DNA of 64,000 nt from an uncultured Ignavibacteriota bacterium (GCA_903900335.1 CAIUMP010000022.1:1-64000); one strand, 5' to 3'; positions 1-8,698 are shown, counted from the stretch's first letter. Notes: a model not told the origin generated them from the letters alone. Made by a program: numbers and translations.

Positions 1-1
1 A

Positions 2-757
2 CCGGCGATCGATGCCTCCGACGTGCAGGTATCCGTTCTGCACACCAGCGAACGCCTCCAGGTTCTTGAACCATTCGTGCCATCGAATGCCGGCGAGACC
101 AGCGACATGCCCGTCCTTGTGAAGACCAAAGGTAAGACGACGACCGACCACATCTCCCCCGCCGGTTCGTGGCTGCGCTATCGCGGGCATCTCGATAGAA
201 TTTCGGACAACATGCTCACCGGCGCGATCAACGGCTGGTCGGGCGAGGCGGGCACAACAACGAACGCCTTCACACACGAGAAGAACGTCTCCATCCCCGC
301 CGTTGCCCGCAACTACAAAGCGCGCGGCAAACGCTGGGTTATCGTTGGTGATGAAAATTACGGCGAAGGCTCCAGCCGCGAACATGCTGCGATGTCGCCC
401 CGGTACTTGGGATGCCTCGCGGTGATAGTACGCTCGTTCGCTCGCATCCACGAGTCGAATCTTAAGAAGCAAGGCATTCTCCCGCTGACATTCGAGAATC
501 CGGCGGATTACGATTTGATCAAGGAGGGAGACACCGTCACGTTGCAAAACCTGAGTGATCTCGCACCAGGCAAACCTGTCACAATGCTCGTGACACACGC
601 GGATGGCTCATCATGCACTATCTCCTTGTTGCATACCATGAACATGGAGCACATCGCGTGGTTCAACGCTGGTTCCGCGCTGAATCTGATCCGTTTGAAT
701 TCGGGACAGGATACCGTTGAGGCTGGTGTGAAGGAACATCCGCCGGTAGCCGCCTAA
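2..757 (+). CDS. aconitate hydratase, C-terminal part (5' end outside window)
   Basis: This is the last ~250 residues of an aconitase, which interconverts citrate and isocitrate in the TCA cycle. The reading frame is open to the left edge, so the gene starts before the window. Visible is the mobile C-terminal swivel domain: DHISPAGSW near its start, then GDENYGEGSSREHAA, the loop carrying the substrate-contacting Ser and Arg residues, and a closing HTMNMEHIAWFNAGSALN segment typical of bacterial/mitochondrial-type aconitases. The [4Fe-4S] cysteines lie in the missing N-terminal part. A strong intrinsic terminator follows directly. The family call is safe; the exact subfamily is inferred. Confidence 0.95.
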   Translation, partial: PAIDASDVQVSVLHTSERLQVLEPFVPSNAGETSDMPVLVKTKGKTTTDHISPAGSWLRYRGHLDRISDNMLTGAINGWSGEAGTTTNAFTHEKNVSIPAVARNYKARGKRWVIVGDENYGEGSSREHAAMSPRYLGCLAVIVRSFARIHESNLKKQGILPLTFENPADYDLIKEGDTVTLQNLSDLAPGKPVTMLVTHADGSSCTISLLHTMNMEHIAWFNAGSALNLIRLNSGQDTVEAGVKEHPPVAA

Positions 758-777
758 GCGGAAGAATCAAAATGGCG

Positions 778-813
778 AATGGTCTGCTTGGATGTTCAAG
801 CAGACCATTTTTT
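778..813 (+). terminator. intrinsic terminator after aconitase
   Basis: A perfect 13-bp inverted repeat (778-790 and 797-809) with a 6-nt loop is followed by a T-run to 813. It lies 20 bases after the aconitase stop. The minus-strand gene ends at 812, inside the T-run, so the hairpin also separates the two convergent genes. The minus-strand side has no comparable U-tract. Confidence 0.9.
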
Positions 814-1132
814 ATGTGTTACCACCGCTGAATTGCTTGACCGTCAGCGCGAGCAGCAGTACCGAGGAAAGCACCTGATACCGGAGGTGATAGGGGTTAT
901 CCCCTACGTCCTTGGAAAGAGCGTTCAGAATTCGGTCTATCGAGCGCTCACGTGCATAAAGCACCTTGCGCGCAGAGGTTTGCCACGATTCTGGAATTGT
1001 GGTTCCGAGGCTGTACAGCAGTTCTGTGAGCTGGCGCGCACGGTCCTTGCGCGAGGCGGCATGGTCGCTCAGAACATTAGAGGCCGCGAGATCGACCGCT
1101 TCGGAATACAGACTTGTTGAGTTGTAGGTCAT
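812..1132 (-). CDS. small helical protein of unknown function
   Basis: I do not recognise this ~106-residue protein. The start is placed at the ATG at 1132. A longer reading to 1189 adds a Cys-rich, non-helical leader that looks untranslated. The predicted product is charged and mostly helical, ends in a hydrophobic helix (SSVLLLALTVKQF), and has no signal peptide. A compact helical bundle is possible, but the 23S rRNA intervening-protein motifs are not evident. It converges on aconitase and diverges from the next gene. A weaker overlapping ORF exists on the plus strand (779-1120), so strand assignment is moderately certain. Confidence 0.5.
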   Translation of the reverse strand: MTYNSTSLYSEAVDLAASNVLSDHAASRKDRARQLTELLYSLGTTIPESWQTSARKVLYARERSIDRILNALSKDVGDNPYHLRYQVLSSVLLLALTVKQFSGGNT

Positions 1133-1256
1133 GGTGCTTCTATAGACACACCTAAACGGCTGAAAAATACACGCTGTTTCACATTCCATGTGTTTTCAGT
1201 TCTACCGTTCTGTTACCAAAGGATTCATTCCGCGTAGAGAGTGTTTTGCAAGCACT

Positions 1257-1628
1257 ATGACTGAAATCACACTACCGAAAAAGAGCTTTCTCGCTACGCT
1301 GGACGCTCTACAGACACAGTATCAATTATCCACAACGGTTGTCCATTTTGAAACGGAGCCTGCCGGGGATCGTTTTATGCTCGCTGCGAAGCGTGGGATT
1401 GAACCTGTCGTCGGCCCGGTCGGATATGACGCTCCGGTGCAACAAGCACCGGAAGTGCGTGCCTTTGGCCCCTGTCAGGTTGTCGGCGACCCCGTTTCCG
1501 TGGATTTCGATCTCAAGGAACTGCAAACAGCGATTCTCAAGGTACATAGCGATCCGAAGGAGGAGTCTGTTACTTTGGTTGTTTCTGCTGGGGTGTCGGT
1601 CAAGCCGCTGCCGACTTCGTCGAACTGA
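1257..1628 (+). CDS. hypothetical protein, 123 aa
   Basis: No known family is recognised. The ATG at 1257 begins MTEITLPKKSFLATLDAL; the frame can be read back to 1188, but that extension resembles non-coding sequence. The protein has no signal peptide or membrane segment and alternates beta-like stretches (TTVVHFETEPAGDRFMLAA, ESVTLVVSAGVSVKPL). The neighbour at 1132 is divergent, so its promoter should lie between 1133 and 1256. The downstream lipoprotein gene has its own strong ribosome site, 50 bases away, and the two may be co-transcribed. Confidence 0.55.
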   Translation: MTEITLPKKSFLATLDALQTQYQLSTTVVHFETEPAGDRFMLAAKRGIEPVVGPVGYDAPVQQAPEVRAFGPCQVVGDPVSVDFDLKELQTAILKVHSDPKEESVTLVVSAGVSVKPLPTSSN

Positions 1629-1666
1629 ACAGTTGCAACTCGATCAGAACAGAACGATGTCATTTT

Positions 1667-1672
1667 AGGAGG
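1667..1672 (+). promoter_or_regulatory. strong Shine-Dalgarno site
   Basis: AGGAGG lies 6 bases before the ATG at 1679. It is one of the few full consensus ribosome sites in this window and fixes the start of the large TPR lipoprotein, including its N-terminal leader ahead of the signal peptide. Confidence 0.8.
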
Positions 1673-1678
1673 CGTTGA

Positions 1679-4093
1679 ATGATCAGAATGCTTCGTACGT
1701 CTCCGCCCCACTCCAACCCGGGTGCTGAGCAATCGGATTTCGGCTTCCAAGCGCGGGGTTGGATTCCGGTTATCCTGGTCGCCTTTTTGTTTGCCTCTGG
1801 TTGTGCATGGTGGCACAACTTCTCAACGTATTTCAACACGCTGTATCTTGCCCAGGTCCACCTGGAAGCCTACGAAGCCCAGCAGCGCGCGATCATCCCT
1901 GCAAATGCGAATGCAGCGATCGCTGTCGCCAATCATCGCTGGCTTGATGAAGAATACCAGATGCGGCAACTTGCACTTCGAGAGGGACGCTCAATCGCGA
2001 TAACTCCAAGCTTTTCTCAATCCCTCGGTGCGACCAAGCAGATTACCAACGTACATCTCGATTCTGCCATCATCCTCGGCTCGAAGATCCTCGCCGATAA
2101 AAAGGGCTCCAAGTATGTTGAGGATGCGCTCTATGTTGTTGGAAAGGCTGAGTTCTACAAGAACGACTTCGCAACCGCCCGACGCAAGTTTCTGGAGTTG
2201 ATCTACAAGTATCCCGAGACAAAGTACGGCTCCGAGGTTCAGGTCTTTCTCTCACGCTCCATGCTCTCCGGTCGTGAGTTCGATACGGCGGAGATGGCAC
2301 TTCAAAAGGGGTTAGAATACGCCACTAAAGTTGGCGATAAGGTTGCTATTTCCAGCGTCCACCGCGCTATTGCGGAATTCACGTATTCCCGCTATCCAGA
2401 TTCGCTACCCAAGATCGCCGCAGAACTTCACGAAGCGGAAGGCGGAGTCAGCGGACACGATCTCGCAAAGCTTGCCTTTGAAGAGGGCTCTGTCTTTTTT
2501 CTCGCAGGCGATTGGTCCGGAGCGGAACGTGCATTTCAAACTTCCTACGACAATTCAAAGGATGAGTGGCTTTCTGGTGAAGCGCATACACAACACGCAC
2601 TGGCCTTGCGCAGAGAAGAACGGTTCGATGAGGCGCGCCTCGAGCTAAAGGCGGTTCTTGACCGTGCGAAATTCAGCGCTTCACATCCCTCCGCGCGGTA
2701 CGAGCTTGCCTATACCAATGAACTTGCCGCAAGGAAGTCGGTCGGTGGCAATCTTCACTCGGGCGTCTTCTACACAGACTATCACCGTGATCTCGACAAC
2801 GCATACCACGGCATAGACACGACCTATCGTAACTCAAGCGCACTCATGATATCACATGCGCGCTTTCGTCGAGCGGAAATGTTTCGCGAAATGGGGATGT
2901 ATGATTCCGCCGCACTCGCCGCTGCGCAGTTGATCGGCACGAAGGATTTTTCTACTGCCCCGATGAATGAGTTCGTCTCGCAGCACGCGAGCTCCCTTGC
3001 AAGCTTCGCCAAGTGGAAGACCGAACTTTCCCACACCGATTCCATAGAACAGCGACTTAAGATAAGACCTGCGAAGCATGAAGGTGCGGATATTCACCTG
3101 CAAGCGGTTCGAGAAACCCTTGGTGACCGCTGGCAGCCGCAAATGCCTGTTCAAATGACAAAGGATGATTCCATCCGGCTTCCGCAAATCGAAGAAAGGA
3201 TCAAGCACGAGCGCTCGCTCGGCGTAGAGATCGCCGACACAGGCAACTTTGTAGATAGCCTCCACTTCCGCGAAGCCACGGCGCACTATCAGCTTGGGCG
3301 CGCCTACGAGACGTTTCAGGAATTCCAATCCGCTCGAACGGAGTACGGCACCGCATTGGCATTCCGCTTCCCGTCAGCCGACACAGCCTCCGGTGCTCTA
3401 CGAGCGCAAACGCTCTACGCATGGATGCAGCTGGAACACCGAGAGAAGAACCTCACCGCGTCTGACTCCCTGCTCAAAGAGCTGCTCTCCCATTTTGGGC
3501 AGACCATTTATGCGGAGCAGGCTCGCGTGTTGTTCGCTTCAAAGCTGCATAACACCCGCGCCGAACAAGCCTATTCGGATGCCTATAAGGTCATGCGGGA
3601 GCGCGGCATCGACGCTGCGAAAATCCTCTTGCTCGATGTCGTAAGTACGTACGATCAGGAAGACGTTGCACCACGCTCCCTCTACGCGCTAGGGGTAACA
3701 TACGAAGAGCAGCAGCGGTACGATAGTGCTAATACCTACTACCGCCGCATTCTGAAGGATTATCCTTACTCGACATATGCAATGGCCCTTCGCCCTCGCT
3801 ATGCAGATGTTAGCGGCCCGCTGCCGCACGCTTCACCGGTGATCGATCCTACGATGGTCTCTCCCGAAGATGCCGAACAACAGCGGCTTCAGGCCGAGCA
3901 AGCAAGACAGGCACGCGAGCTTCAACAACGGCAACGCGCTCGGCCTAACCGGCCTGGAATGCCACCCTCCGCCCTCCCCCTTCCCAGCAAAGGCGGAATG
4001 CAACGAGATTCAGCAAATCAGAATCCGCCGAATGGATTTGTACCACCACGCTCCCCGTTCGAATTAGCACCCGGAGTGAAAGGACATAAATGA
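1679..4093 (+). CDS. large TPR lipoprotein, PorW/SprE-like
   Basis: An 804-residue envelope lipoprotein. A hydrophobic signal segment (about residues 29-41, PVILVAFLFASG) ends at Cys42, a plausible lipidation site. Just after it comes HNFSTYFNTLYLAQ, which resembles the N-terminal signature of PorW/SprE lipoproteins of the type IX secretion and gliding machinery. The rest is degenerate tetratricopeptide-like helical pairs with repeated tyrosines and alanines (about 130-720), followed by a low-complexity Gln/Arg/Pro tail. Four T9SS cargo proteins in the window make a T9SS role reasonable. It overlaps pyrK by ATGA, so the two are probably co-translated although functionally unrelated. TPR lipoprotein is well supported; PorW/SprE is an inference from the N-terminal pattern and architecture. 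Confidence 0.7.
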   Translation: MIRMLRTSPPHSNPGAEQSDFGFQARGWIPVILVAFLFASGCAWWHNFSTYFNTLYLAQVHLEAYEAQQRAIIPANANAAIAVANHRWLDEEYQMRQLALREGRSIAITPSFSQSLGATKQITNVHLDSAIILGSKILADKKGSKYVEDALYVVGKAEFYKNDFATARRKFLELIYKYPETKYGSEVQVFLSRSMLSGREFDTAEMALQKGLEYATKVGDKVAISSVHRAIAEFTYSRYPDSLPKIAAELHEAEGGVSGHDLAKLAFEEGSVFFLAGDWSGAERAFQTSYDNSKDEWLSGEAHTQHALALRREERFDEARLELKAVLDRAKFSASHPSARYELAYTNELAARKSVGGNLHSGVFYTDYHRDLDNAYHGIDTTYRNSSALMISHARFRRAEMFREMGMYDSAALAAAQLIGTKDFSTAPMNEFVSQHASSLASFAKWKTELSHTDSIEQRLKIRPAKHEGADIHLQAVRETLGDRWQPQMPVQMTKDDSIRLPQIEERIKHERSLGVEIADTGNFVDSLHFREATAHYQLGRAYETFQEFQSARTEYGTALAFRFPSADTASGALRAQTLYAWMQLEHREKNLTASDSLLKELLSHFGQTIYAEQARVLFASKLHNTRAEQAYSDAYKVMRERGIDAAKILLLDVVSTYDQEDVAPRSLYALGVTYEEQQRYDSANTYYRRILKDYPYSTYAMALRPRYADVSGPLPHASPVIDPTMVSPEDAEQQRLQAEQARQARELQQRQRARPNRPGMPPSALPLPSKGGMQRDSANQNPPNGFVPPRSPFELAPGVKGHK

Positions 4094-4887
4094 CCCCCGA
4101 AGACAGCCAGATGCTTTCACGTGTGACCAGACGCCGGGAGATTGCTCCGGGACTTGTCACGCTCCGCTTCCTAAATCCTAAAGTCGCTCACACCACCGTT
4201 GCCGGGCAGTTCGTCAATGTGCTCCCCAAAGTTGGGTTTCTCGATCCGATGTTGCGACGCCCGTTCTCTGTCTATAATATTGATGGCGATGAGGCGGAGA
4301 TCATCATTCAGGCGCATGGACGTGGTACGAATATCCTGACGGAGACGCGCGAAGGAGATATGCTCGACGTGCTAGGCCCGTTAGGCAACCCCTGGAACAC
4401 CGCCTCTGGAGATTTCAAAACGGCCGTGCTTCTTATCGGTGGCGTCGGCGTCGCATCGATGCAACTTCTGACCCGCACGCTGGTTTCGAGCGATGTCCCG
4501 GTTCAAACGTTCTACGGAGCCCGATCGAAGACATTGTTCGCGTTGGATGGGCTGACAAACCTACACCTTTCGACCGATGACGGCTCCGAAGGTTTTCATG
4601 GTTCGAACATCGCGCTTCTTCGCAGTCAACTGGAAGAGGGCTCGATAGCATCGCCTAAACTTTTCGTGTGCGGACCAACAGGCATGATGCGCGCCGCGAA
4701 GGCACTTGCAGCGGAGTTCAAGATTCCCTGTGAGCTAAGCCTGGAAACAGAGATGGCGTGTGGTATTGGCATTTGTCAGGGCTGCCCTGTTGTCACCGAT
4801 GACGAGACGTTCAATACTACGGGTAAGCGATTCCGACTCGTGTGCATGGAAGGCCCCTCCTTTGCCGCAGAAAGGATTGTGATATGA
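4090..4887 (+). CDS. pyrK: dihydroorotate dehydrogenase B, electron transfer subunit
   Basis: PyrK carries electrons from the FMN of PyrD through FAD and a [2Fe-2S] cluster to NAD+ in pyrimidine synthesis. The 265-residue protein shows the FAD-binding RPFSVY motif (57-62), a nucleotide-binding IGGVGVASM segment (116-124) and four cluster cysteines (C224, C229, C232, C252) in the family spacing. Length is normal. It starts inside the upstream lipoprotein stop (ATGA at 4090) and overlaps pyrD the same way at 4884, so K and D should be made together, as expected for a heterotetramer. Confidence 0.95.
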   Translation: MTPEDSQMLSRVTRRREIAPGLVTLRFLNPKVAHTTVAGQFVNVLPKVGFLDPMLRRPFSVYNIDGDEAEIIIQAHGRGTNILTETREGDMLDVLGPLGNPWNTASGDFKTAVLLIGGVGVASMQLLTRTLVSSDVPVQTFYGARSKTLFALDGLTNLHLSTDDGSEGFHGSNIALLRSQLEEGSIASPKLFVCGPTGMMRAAKALAAEFKIPCELSLETEMACGIGICQGCPVVTDDETFNTTGKRFRLVCMEGPSFAAERIVI

Positions 4888-5861
4888 GCCAATCCAGCAA
4901 GAACATTAGCACTGTGGCCCCGGATCTACGCAGCCGGATCGGCAACGTCGAGTTCAAGAATCCCGTGCTTGTCGCAAGTGGAACATTCGGCTACGGCGCA
5001 GAGGCAAAGGATTATTGCGACATCGAACAGCTGGGTGGCATTGTAACAAAGTCCGTAAGCTGGAAGCCGCGTGTGGGCAACCATCCGCATCGCATCGTCG
5101 AGACCCCAAGCGGAATGCTGAACTCTATCGGCTTGGCGAATGTCGGCGTGCATACCTTCGTCAAGGAGAAACTCCCCTATCTGGCAAAGTTCGATACGAA
5201 GATCATCGCGAACATCGCCGCATCTTCTATGGAAGAATATCGGGATGTGTTGGAGTTGATCGAACAGAATGCCGTCGAGAACCTAGCCGGTTACGAGATC
5301 AACGTTAGCTGCCCGAATGTCAAGGATGGTGGCCTCTCCTTCGGCACCAGCGTTGAGCGAACGGAAGAGCTGACGGCCCTTCTCCGGCAGTCCACTGACC
5401 GCCTGCTTATCATTAAGCTTACACCCAACGTCACAAGTGTTGCGCCCTTTGCGCAAGCGTGTGAACGGGCGGGTGCTGATGCGATCAGTCTCATCAATAC
5501 GGTCGTTGGGATGGCGGTGGATATTTACAACCGTGAGCCGCGGCTCAGCACCGTCACCGGCGGCGTCTCTGGCCCCGCCGTCAAGCCAATCGCGCTCGCT
5601 AAGGTGTATGATGCGCGCAAAGCCAGTGCAATACCGATCATCGGCATTGGCGGAATCATCACGGCCGAGGACGCCGTCGAATTCCTCATTGTTGGTTCGT
5701 CGGTGATACAGGTCGGCACCGCTAATTTCGTGCATCCAGATGCAGGTGTTCGAGTCGCGAAGGGATTAGAGGAATTTCTCCGCGCTCAAGGAATCGCACA
5801 TGTTACAGAATTGGTAAACTCTTTGAAGGTTCGCGCAGAGCTGAAGGCTGCCGGGTGGTAA
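4884..5861 (+). CDS. pyrD: dihydroorotate dehydrogenase B, catalytic subunit
   Basis: PyrD oxidises dihydroorotate to orotate in pyrimidine synthesis; together with pyrK it is class 1B and NAD+-linked. The start is the ATG at 4884 overlapping the pyrK stop; an upstream in-frame ATG at 4842 lies deep inside pyrK and is less likely. The 325-residue TIM barrel shows the FMN and substrate motifs ASGTFGYG (31-38), TPSGMLNSIGLAN (74-86), NVSCPN with the class-1 catalytic Cys143, and GGVSGPAVKP followed by the phosphate-binding IPIIGIGGI. No terminator is obvious after it. Confidence 0.95.
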   Translation: MSQSSKNISTVAPDLRSRIGNVEFKNPVLVASGTFGYGAEAKDYCDIEQLGGIVTKSVSWKPRVGNHPHRIVETPSGMLNSIGLANVGVHTFVKEKLPYLAKFDTKIIANIAASSMEEYRDVLELIEQNAVENLAGYEINVSCPNVKDGGLSFGTSVERTEELTALLRQSTDRLLIIKLTPNVTSVAPFAQACERAGADAISLINTVVGMAVDIYNREPRLSTVTGGVSGPAVKPIALAKVYDARKASAIPIIGIGGIITAEDAVEFLIVGSSVIQVGTANFVHPDAGVRVAKGLEEFLRAQGIAHVTELVNSLKVRAELKAAGW

Positions 5862-5938
5862 GCCGCATCCATAGGGGTCGTCGAATCTGAACGCTGTGTA
5901 CCGAACTCTATTAGAACCTGCATGTTGCATTTAGTGGT

Positions 5939-6913
5939 ATGATATCAAGGCTCCTACAGAGAAGTGCTCGGAGACTGTCGCAGGGTTTGCTTGTGACGCT
6001 CGGCATTCTCGTTGCTTTGATGATCGTCGATCGCTGGAATGCTTCCAAGTATGCGCTCGAAATCTCCCGCTCTCACGCCGATCCCCTCTACGGCGCTGCG
6101 GGCGGGGGAAAGAGCATTACCGAGCTTGACCTTCCTAAGGAGATCAACATTTTTGGTGAGCGCGTCCCGCTTGAGAAATGGGAAATCCGGGAGCGGTTCG
6201 AGCGGGAGTTCTATTCGAATTATAGCAACGCTCACAACCTTGTTCTTTGGTGGGAGCGCTCAGGGCGGTACTTCCCGATGATCCACAAGATGCTTGTCGA
6301 TGCGGGGCTTCCCGAGGATCTGGAGTATCTCGCGGTCGCAGAGAGTGGGCTTGCCAATATCAAGTCGCCGGCGAATGCCAATGGATTTTGGCAATTTATT
6401 CCCGGCACTGCCGCACGATTCTACCTGCGCGTGGATGACCTGGTTGACGAACGCCTCGATCCAGAAAAATCCACACGCGCTGCGATTGCCTACTTCCAAT
6501 ACATGAAGTCCCGGCTCGCGACGTGGACACTCGTGGCTGCAGGTTACAACATGGGTGAGGACAACGTGCTAACAGCAATGCAATGGCAGCACGCCTCAAG
6601 CTATTGGAATCTCTTCCTCAATGATGAGACCATGCGCTATGTGCTCCGAATCGCGGTCCTGAAGGAGCTAATGACTCACGGCGACAGATACGGTCTCGAC
6701 TTCGAACATTTGCGTCCGTTCAGAACCCCCGCCCTTCGATACGTGACAGTGAACGGCCCGATCGCTTCCATATCCGATTGGGCGTTCGAACAAGGCTACC
6801 AGTACAAAGATGTGAAAGTGCTCAATCCTTGGCTCATAGGGCGCTCTATCCCTGACGGCACATGGCAAATTGCCCTGCCATTGACCGACGAAGATCGGAC
6901 AACAGTGAAGTAA
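5939..6913 (+). CDS. membrane-anchored lytic transglycosylase (SLT/MltD type)
   Basis: Predicted to cleave the MurNAc-GlcNAc bond of peptidoglycan with formation of the 1,6-anhydro end. The 324-residue protein has an N-terminal membrane anchor (about 16-30), then an SLT domain: LAVAESGLAN with catalytic Glu135, GFWQFIPGTA (149-158) and AAGYNMGEDN (about 200-210). The C-terminal ~50 residues (TVNGPIASISDWAFEQGY, LNPWLIG) resemble the post-catalytic region of MltD-like enzymes, but a full LysM repeat is not clear. The gene stands alone, 77 bases after pyrD. Confidence 0.88.
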   Translation: MISRLLQRSARRLSQGLLVTLGILVALMIVDRWNASKYALEISRSHADPLYGAAGGGKSITELDLPKEINIFGERVPLEKWEIRERFEREFYSNYSNAHNLVLWWERSGRYFPMIHKMLVDAGLPEDLEYLAVAESGLANIKSPANANGFWQFIPGTAARFYLRVDDLVDERLDPEKSTRAAIAYFQYMKSRLATWTLVAAGYNMGEDNVLTAMQWQHASSYWNLFLNDETMRYVLRIAVLKELMTHGDRYGLDFEHLRPFRTPALRYVTVNGPIASISDWAFEQGYQYKDVKVLNPWLIGRSIPDGTWQIALPLTDEDRTTVK

Positions 6914-6946
6914 TTCGAAGCGAAGTCTCACTCCTGCTTCATTTGT

Positions 6947-7014
6947 GCACTATGCGCTGATTGGGGATCACTAACCCATCATCGACTGCACTTGGCACGC
7001 TTTACGCATAGTGC
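6947..7014. repeat. 10-bp inverted repeat upstream of the lipoprotein gene
   Basis: GCACTATGCG (6947-6956) and its exact complement (7005-7014) flank 48 bases in the 153-base gap between two plus-strand genes. Partial matching continues outward (TTG/CAA). There is no U-tract after it, so it is not a typical terminator. It could be a regulatory or transcript-end fold, which is conjecture. Confidence 0.5.
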
Positions 7015-7066
7015 TTCAATACAATAGTAATATAGTGTTTGTCACATCATTTATGAAGTCAGAATA

Positions 7067-7849
7067 ATGTTAGTCCGGAAGAACTATTTCCAATCCACAT
7101 TCAGCCAAGCAGCGCTTGTACTTGTCACAACAATGTCCGCTGGATGCACCAGCACGACAACGGTTGGAGATGGCCAATCCACGGTGACGATGCAAACATC
7201 GCTCGCCACCTCTGAAGTCAATGCCCCGATGATGGCGAAGGGCAATGCGCCACAAGTCGTTACATTTAGTTCACTTGTCGTTACCAGCGTCCGCGTCTTC
7301 GTAAAGGACATTAAAATGCACTCTGATGTGGATAGTCTAGGAAAAGACGATCACTCGGGTTCAGTTAAGACTGGGCCATTCGTGCTCGAGTTCGATTCAA
7401 CCGGTACGCATGTCGTAACCACCGCGACAATTCCCCAGGGCACGTACGACCGCATCAAGTTCGAGATCCACAAACCGGGCAAGAGCGACGCCGCCGATCT
7501 GGCTGTGCTAACACAATTCCCAGAGTTCAATGGCGGCAACGAGAACTACACCGTCGTCATCACCGGATACACGCTGAGCAATAGTGTCCGAACGGATTTC
7601 GTGTCGCGTTCACACAAAACGTACAACCTCACTCTTAACTTTGAAGACAACGGGTTCAACGACAAGAACAGCATCACGCTCGGTGCGAATGCGGCTTCCA
7701 TACTCGCATTCGAGTTCGATCCGCGAATCCTCTTCCACATGTCTGGAGGCATGAGCGGAATGCTCATCGACCCACGCGACACCAGGCACATGGATGACAT
7801 TGACTCCGATGGCAATCTCGGTCTCGCCATCCGTATCGTCTTGAAGTAA
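7067..7849 (+). CDS. lipoprotein, DUF4382-like
   Basis: A 260-residue predicted lipoprotein: hydrophobic signal segment (about 14-25) ending in MSAGC with Cys27 as lipid site. The mature part is beta-rich, containing VTSVRVFVKDIKMH and a TIPQGTYDRIKFEI motif that resembles DUF4382-type carbohydrate-associated surface proteins. The region near the end is rich in Asp and His (DPRDTRHMDDIDSDGN) and may bind divalent metal. Function is unknown; the family link is a resemblance only. The gene is monocistronic, bounded by an inverted repeat upstream and a palindromic repeat downstream. Confidence 0.75.
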   Translation: MLVRKNYFQSTFSQAALVLVTTMSAGCTSTTTVGDGQSTVTMQTSLATSEVNAPMMAKGNAPQVVTFSSLVVTSVRVFVKDIKMHSDVDSLGKDDHSGSVKTGPFVLEFDSTGTHVVTTATIPQGTYDRIKFEIHKPGKSDAADLAVLTQFPEFNGGNENYTVVITGYTLSNSVRTDFVSRSHKTYNLTLNFEDNGFNDKNSITLGANAASILAFEFDPRILFHMSGGMSGMLIDPRDTRHMDDIDSDGNLGLAIRIVLK

Positions 7850-7864
7850 GCGCATTGCGAAGCT

Positions 7865-7963
7865 GCAATGACTCGTCATTGCAAGAAATCCCCGGAGGGG
7901 TGACTATGCAATCCATTGACAATGGGTTGCGCGGTCACCCCTCAGAGGTGTTGACTGATGGCG
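7865..7963. repeat. degenerate copy of a dispersed palindromic repeat
   Basis: From 7874 to 7963 the sequence aligns end to end with the element at 62604-62716 read on the opposite strand: CGTCATTGC at the left, a shared GGGGTGAC block, GCAATCC in the middle and ATGGCG against ATGACG at the right. It folds on itself (7895-7904 with 7934-7943, plus an inner stem). Just to its left an 8-bp inverted repeat, GCAATGAC/GTCATTGC (7865-7882), looks like the end of another copy joined head to head. It lies between convergent genes and could act as a transcript end. Confidence 0.65.
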
Positions 7964-7989
7964 TTCGTATTGGTTGATCCCTAAGTCCT

Positions 7990-8589
7990 CTAATACCTCG
8001 CCTGCACGACCAGCGCCCCACCATAGCTCGGCGTTAGCTTGCTAACGCTCGCGGAGAGCATTACTCCAATTCCCGCAAAGGAGAACGGCTCGTACATTGC
8101 CTGAATTTGGATCGGTAATGCGAGAGAATACTCGTTGGAATTGGGCGGTAATGCCAGTTGTGATGAGTCAGGGACAAAACCCCTTCTTCCAAATCGTCGC
8201 CAACGCGCAGAGTAGGTGTTGAATCCTAGACCTGAGGAAACTGAGACATGAAACGATTGCGGCCTCGCCTCATAATGCGCCAGATCAGAATCCCATGCAT
8301 ATCCATAGAGCACGTCGAACTCTGACATCGTATTCGTCGGAGGCGTTCGCGAATTATTCGAACTGGATACAATGGAAAGACCATAGACAGACGTGCCAAG
8401 CTGGTAGCTTGCGGCGCCGATAGAGACCAAAGGTGCATCCGTCGTGTGGCCGATATTCCCGCCGAAACCAGCAAGCAACCGGTACTGCGCCAACTCCGGG
8501 TGGTGGTATGGGCTCACGCCAACGCCCTGACCAATCGCGAAGCTCGAAGCCACGAAGCACAAAACGACAGCGATTACTATTCCTCTCAT
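7990..8589 (-). CDS. secreted outer-membrane-like protein of unknown function
   Basis: A ~199-residue protein with a clear Sec signal peptide (MRGIVIAVVLCFVASSFAIG, cleavage near GQG). The start is the ATG at 8589; an in-frame GTG at 8595 is the alternative. The mature part is built of short amphipathic strands rich in Ser, Gly, Tyr and aromatic residues and ends in Tyr (VVQARY), as outer-membrane beta-barrels often do. No family is recognised. No Shine-Dalgarno site is visible. It may be an orphan barrel or a T9SS-associated PorV/DUF-type protein; neither can be settled here. Confidence 0.6.
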   Translation of the reverse strand: MRGIVIAVVLCFVASSFAIGQGVGVSPYHHPELAQYRLLAGFGGNIGHTTDAPLVSIGAASYQLGTSVYGLSIVSSSNNSRTPPTNTMSEFDVLYGYAWDSDLAHYEARPQSFHVSVSSGLGFNTYSARWRRFGRRGFVPDSSQLALPPNSNEYSLALPIQIQAMYEPFSFAGIGVMLSASVSKLTPSYGGALVVQARY

Positions 8590-8698
8590 ATTCACAAGGA
8601 GATTGGTTGATCTGGCAACGCGTAAAAGGCGCTTCGCCGCACATCCGACACACTTGTAACCCCAAAACCACTTCCTCCGTCACTGAAACTCCGTTCAC

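Noticed and set aside
779-1120. Plus-strand ORF of 113 residues overlapping the small minus-strand gene
   Set aside because: It begins inside the aconitase terminator hairpin and its product is Arg/Cys-rich without structure; the minus-strand reading is more protein-like.
7020-7060. Possible Bacteroidota-type promoter (TAnnTTTG) before the lipoprotein gene
   Set aside because: The best match has one extra base between the TA and TTTG parts and no clear -33 TTG, so it was not called.
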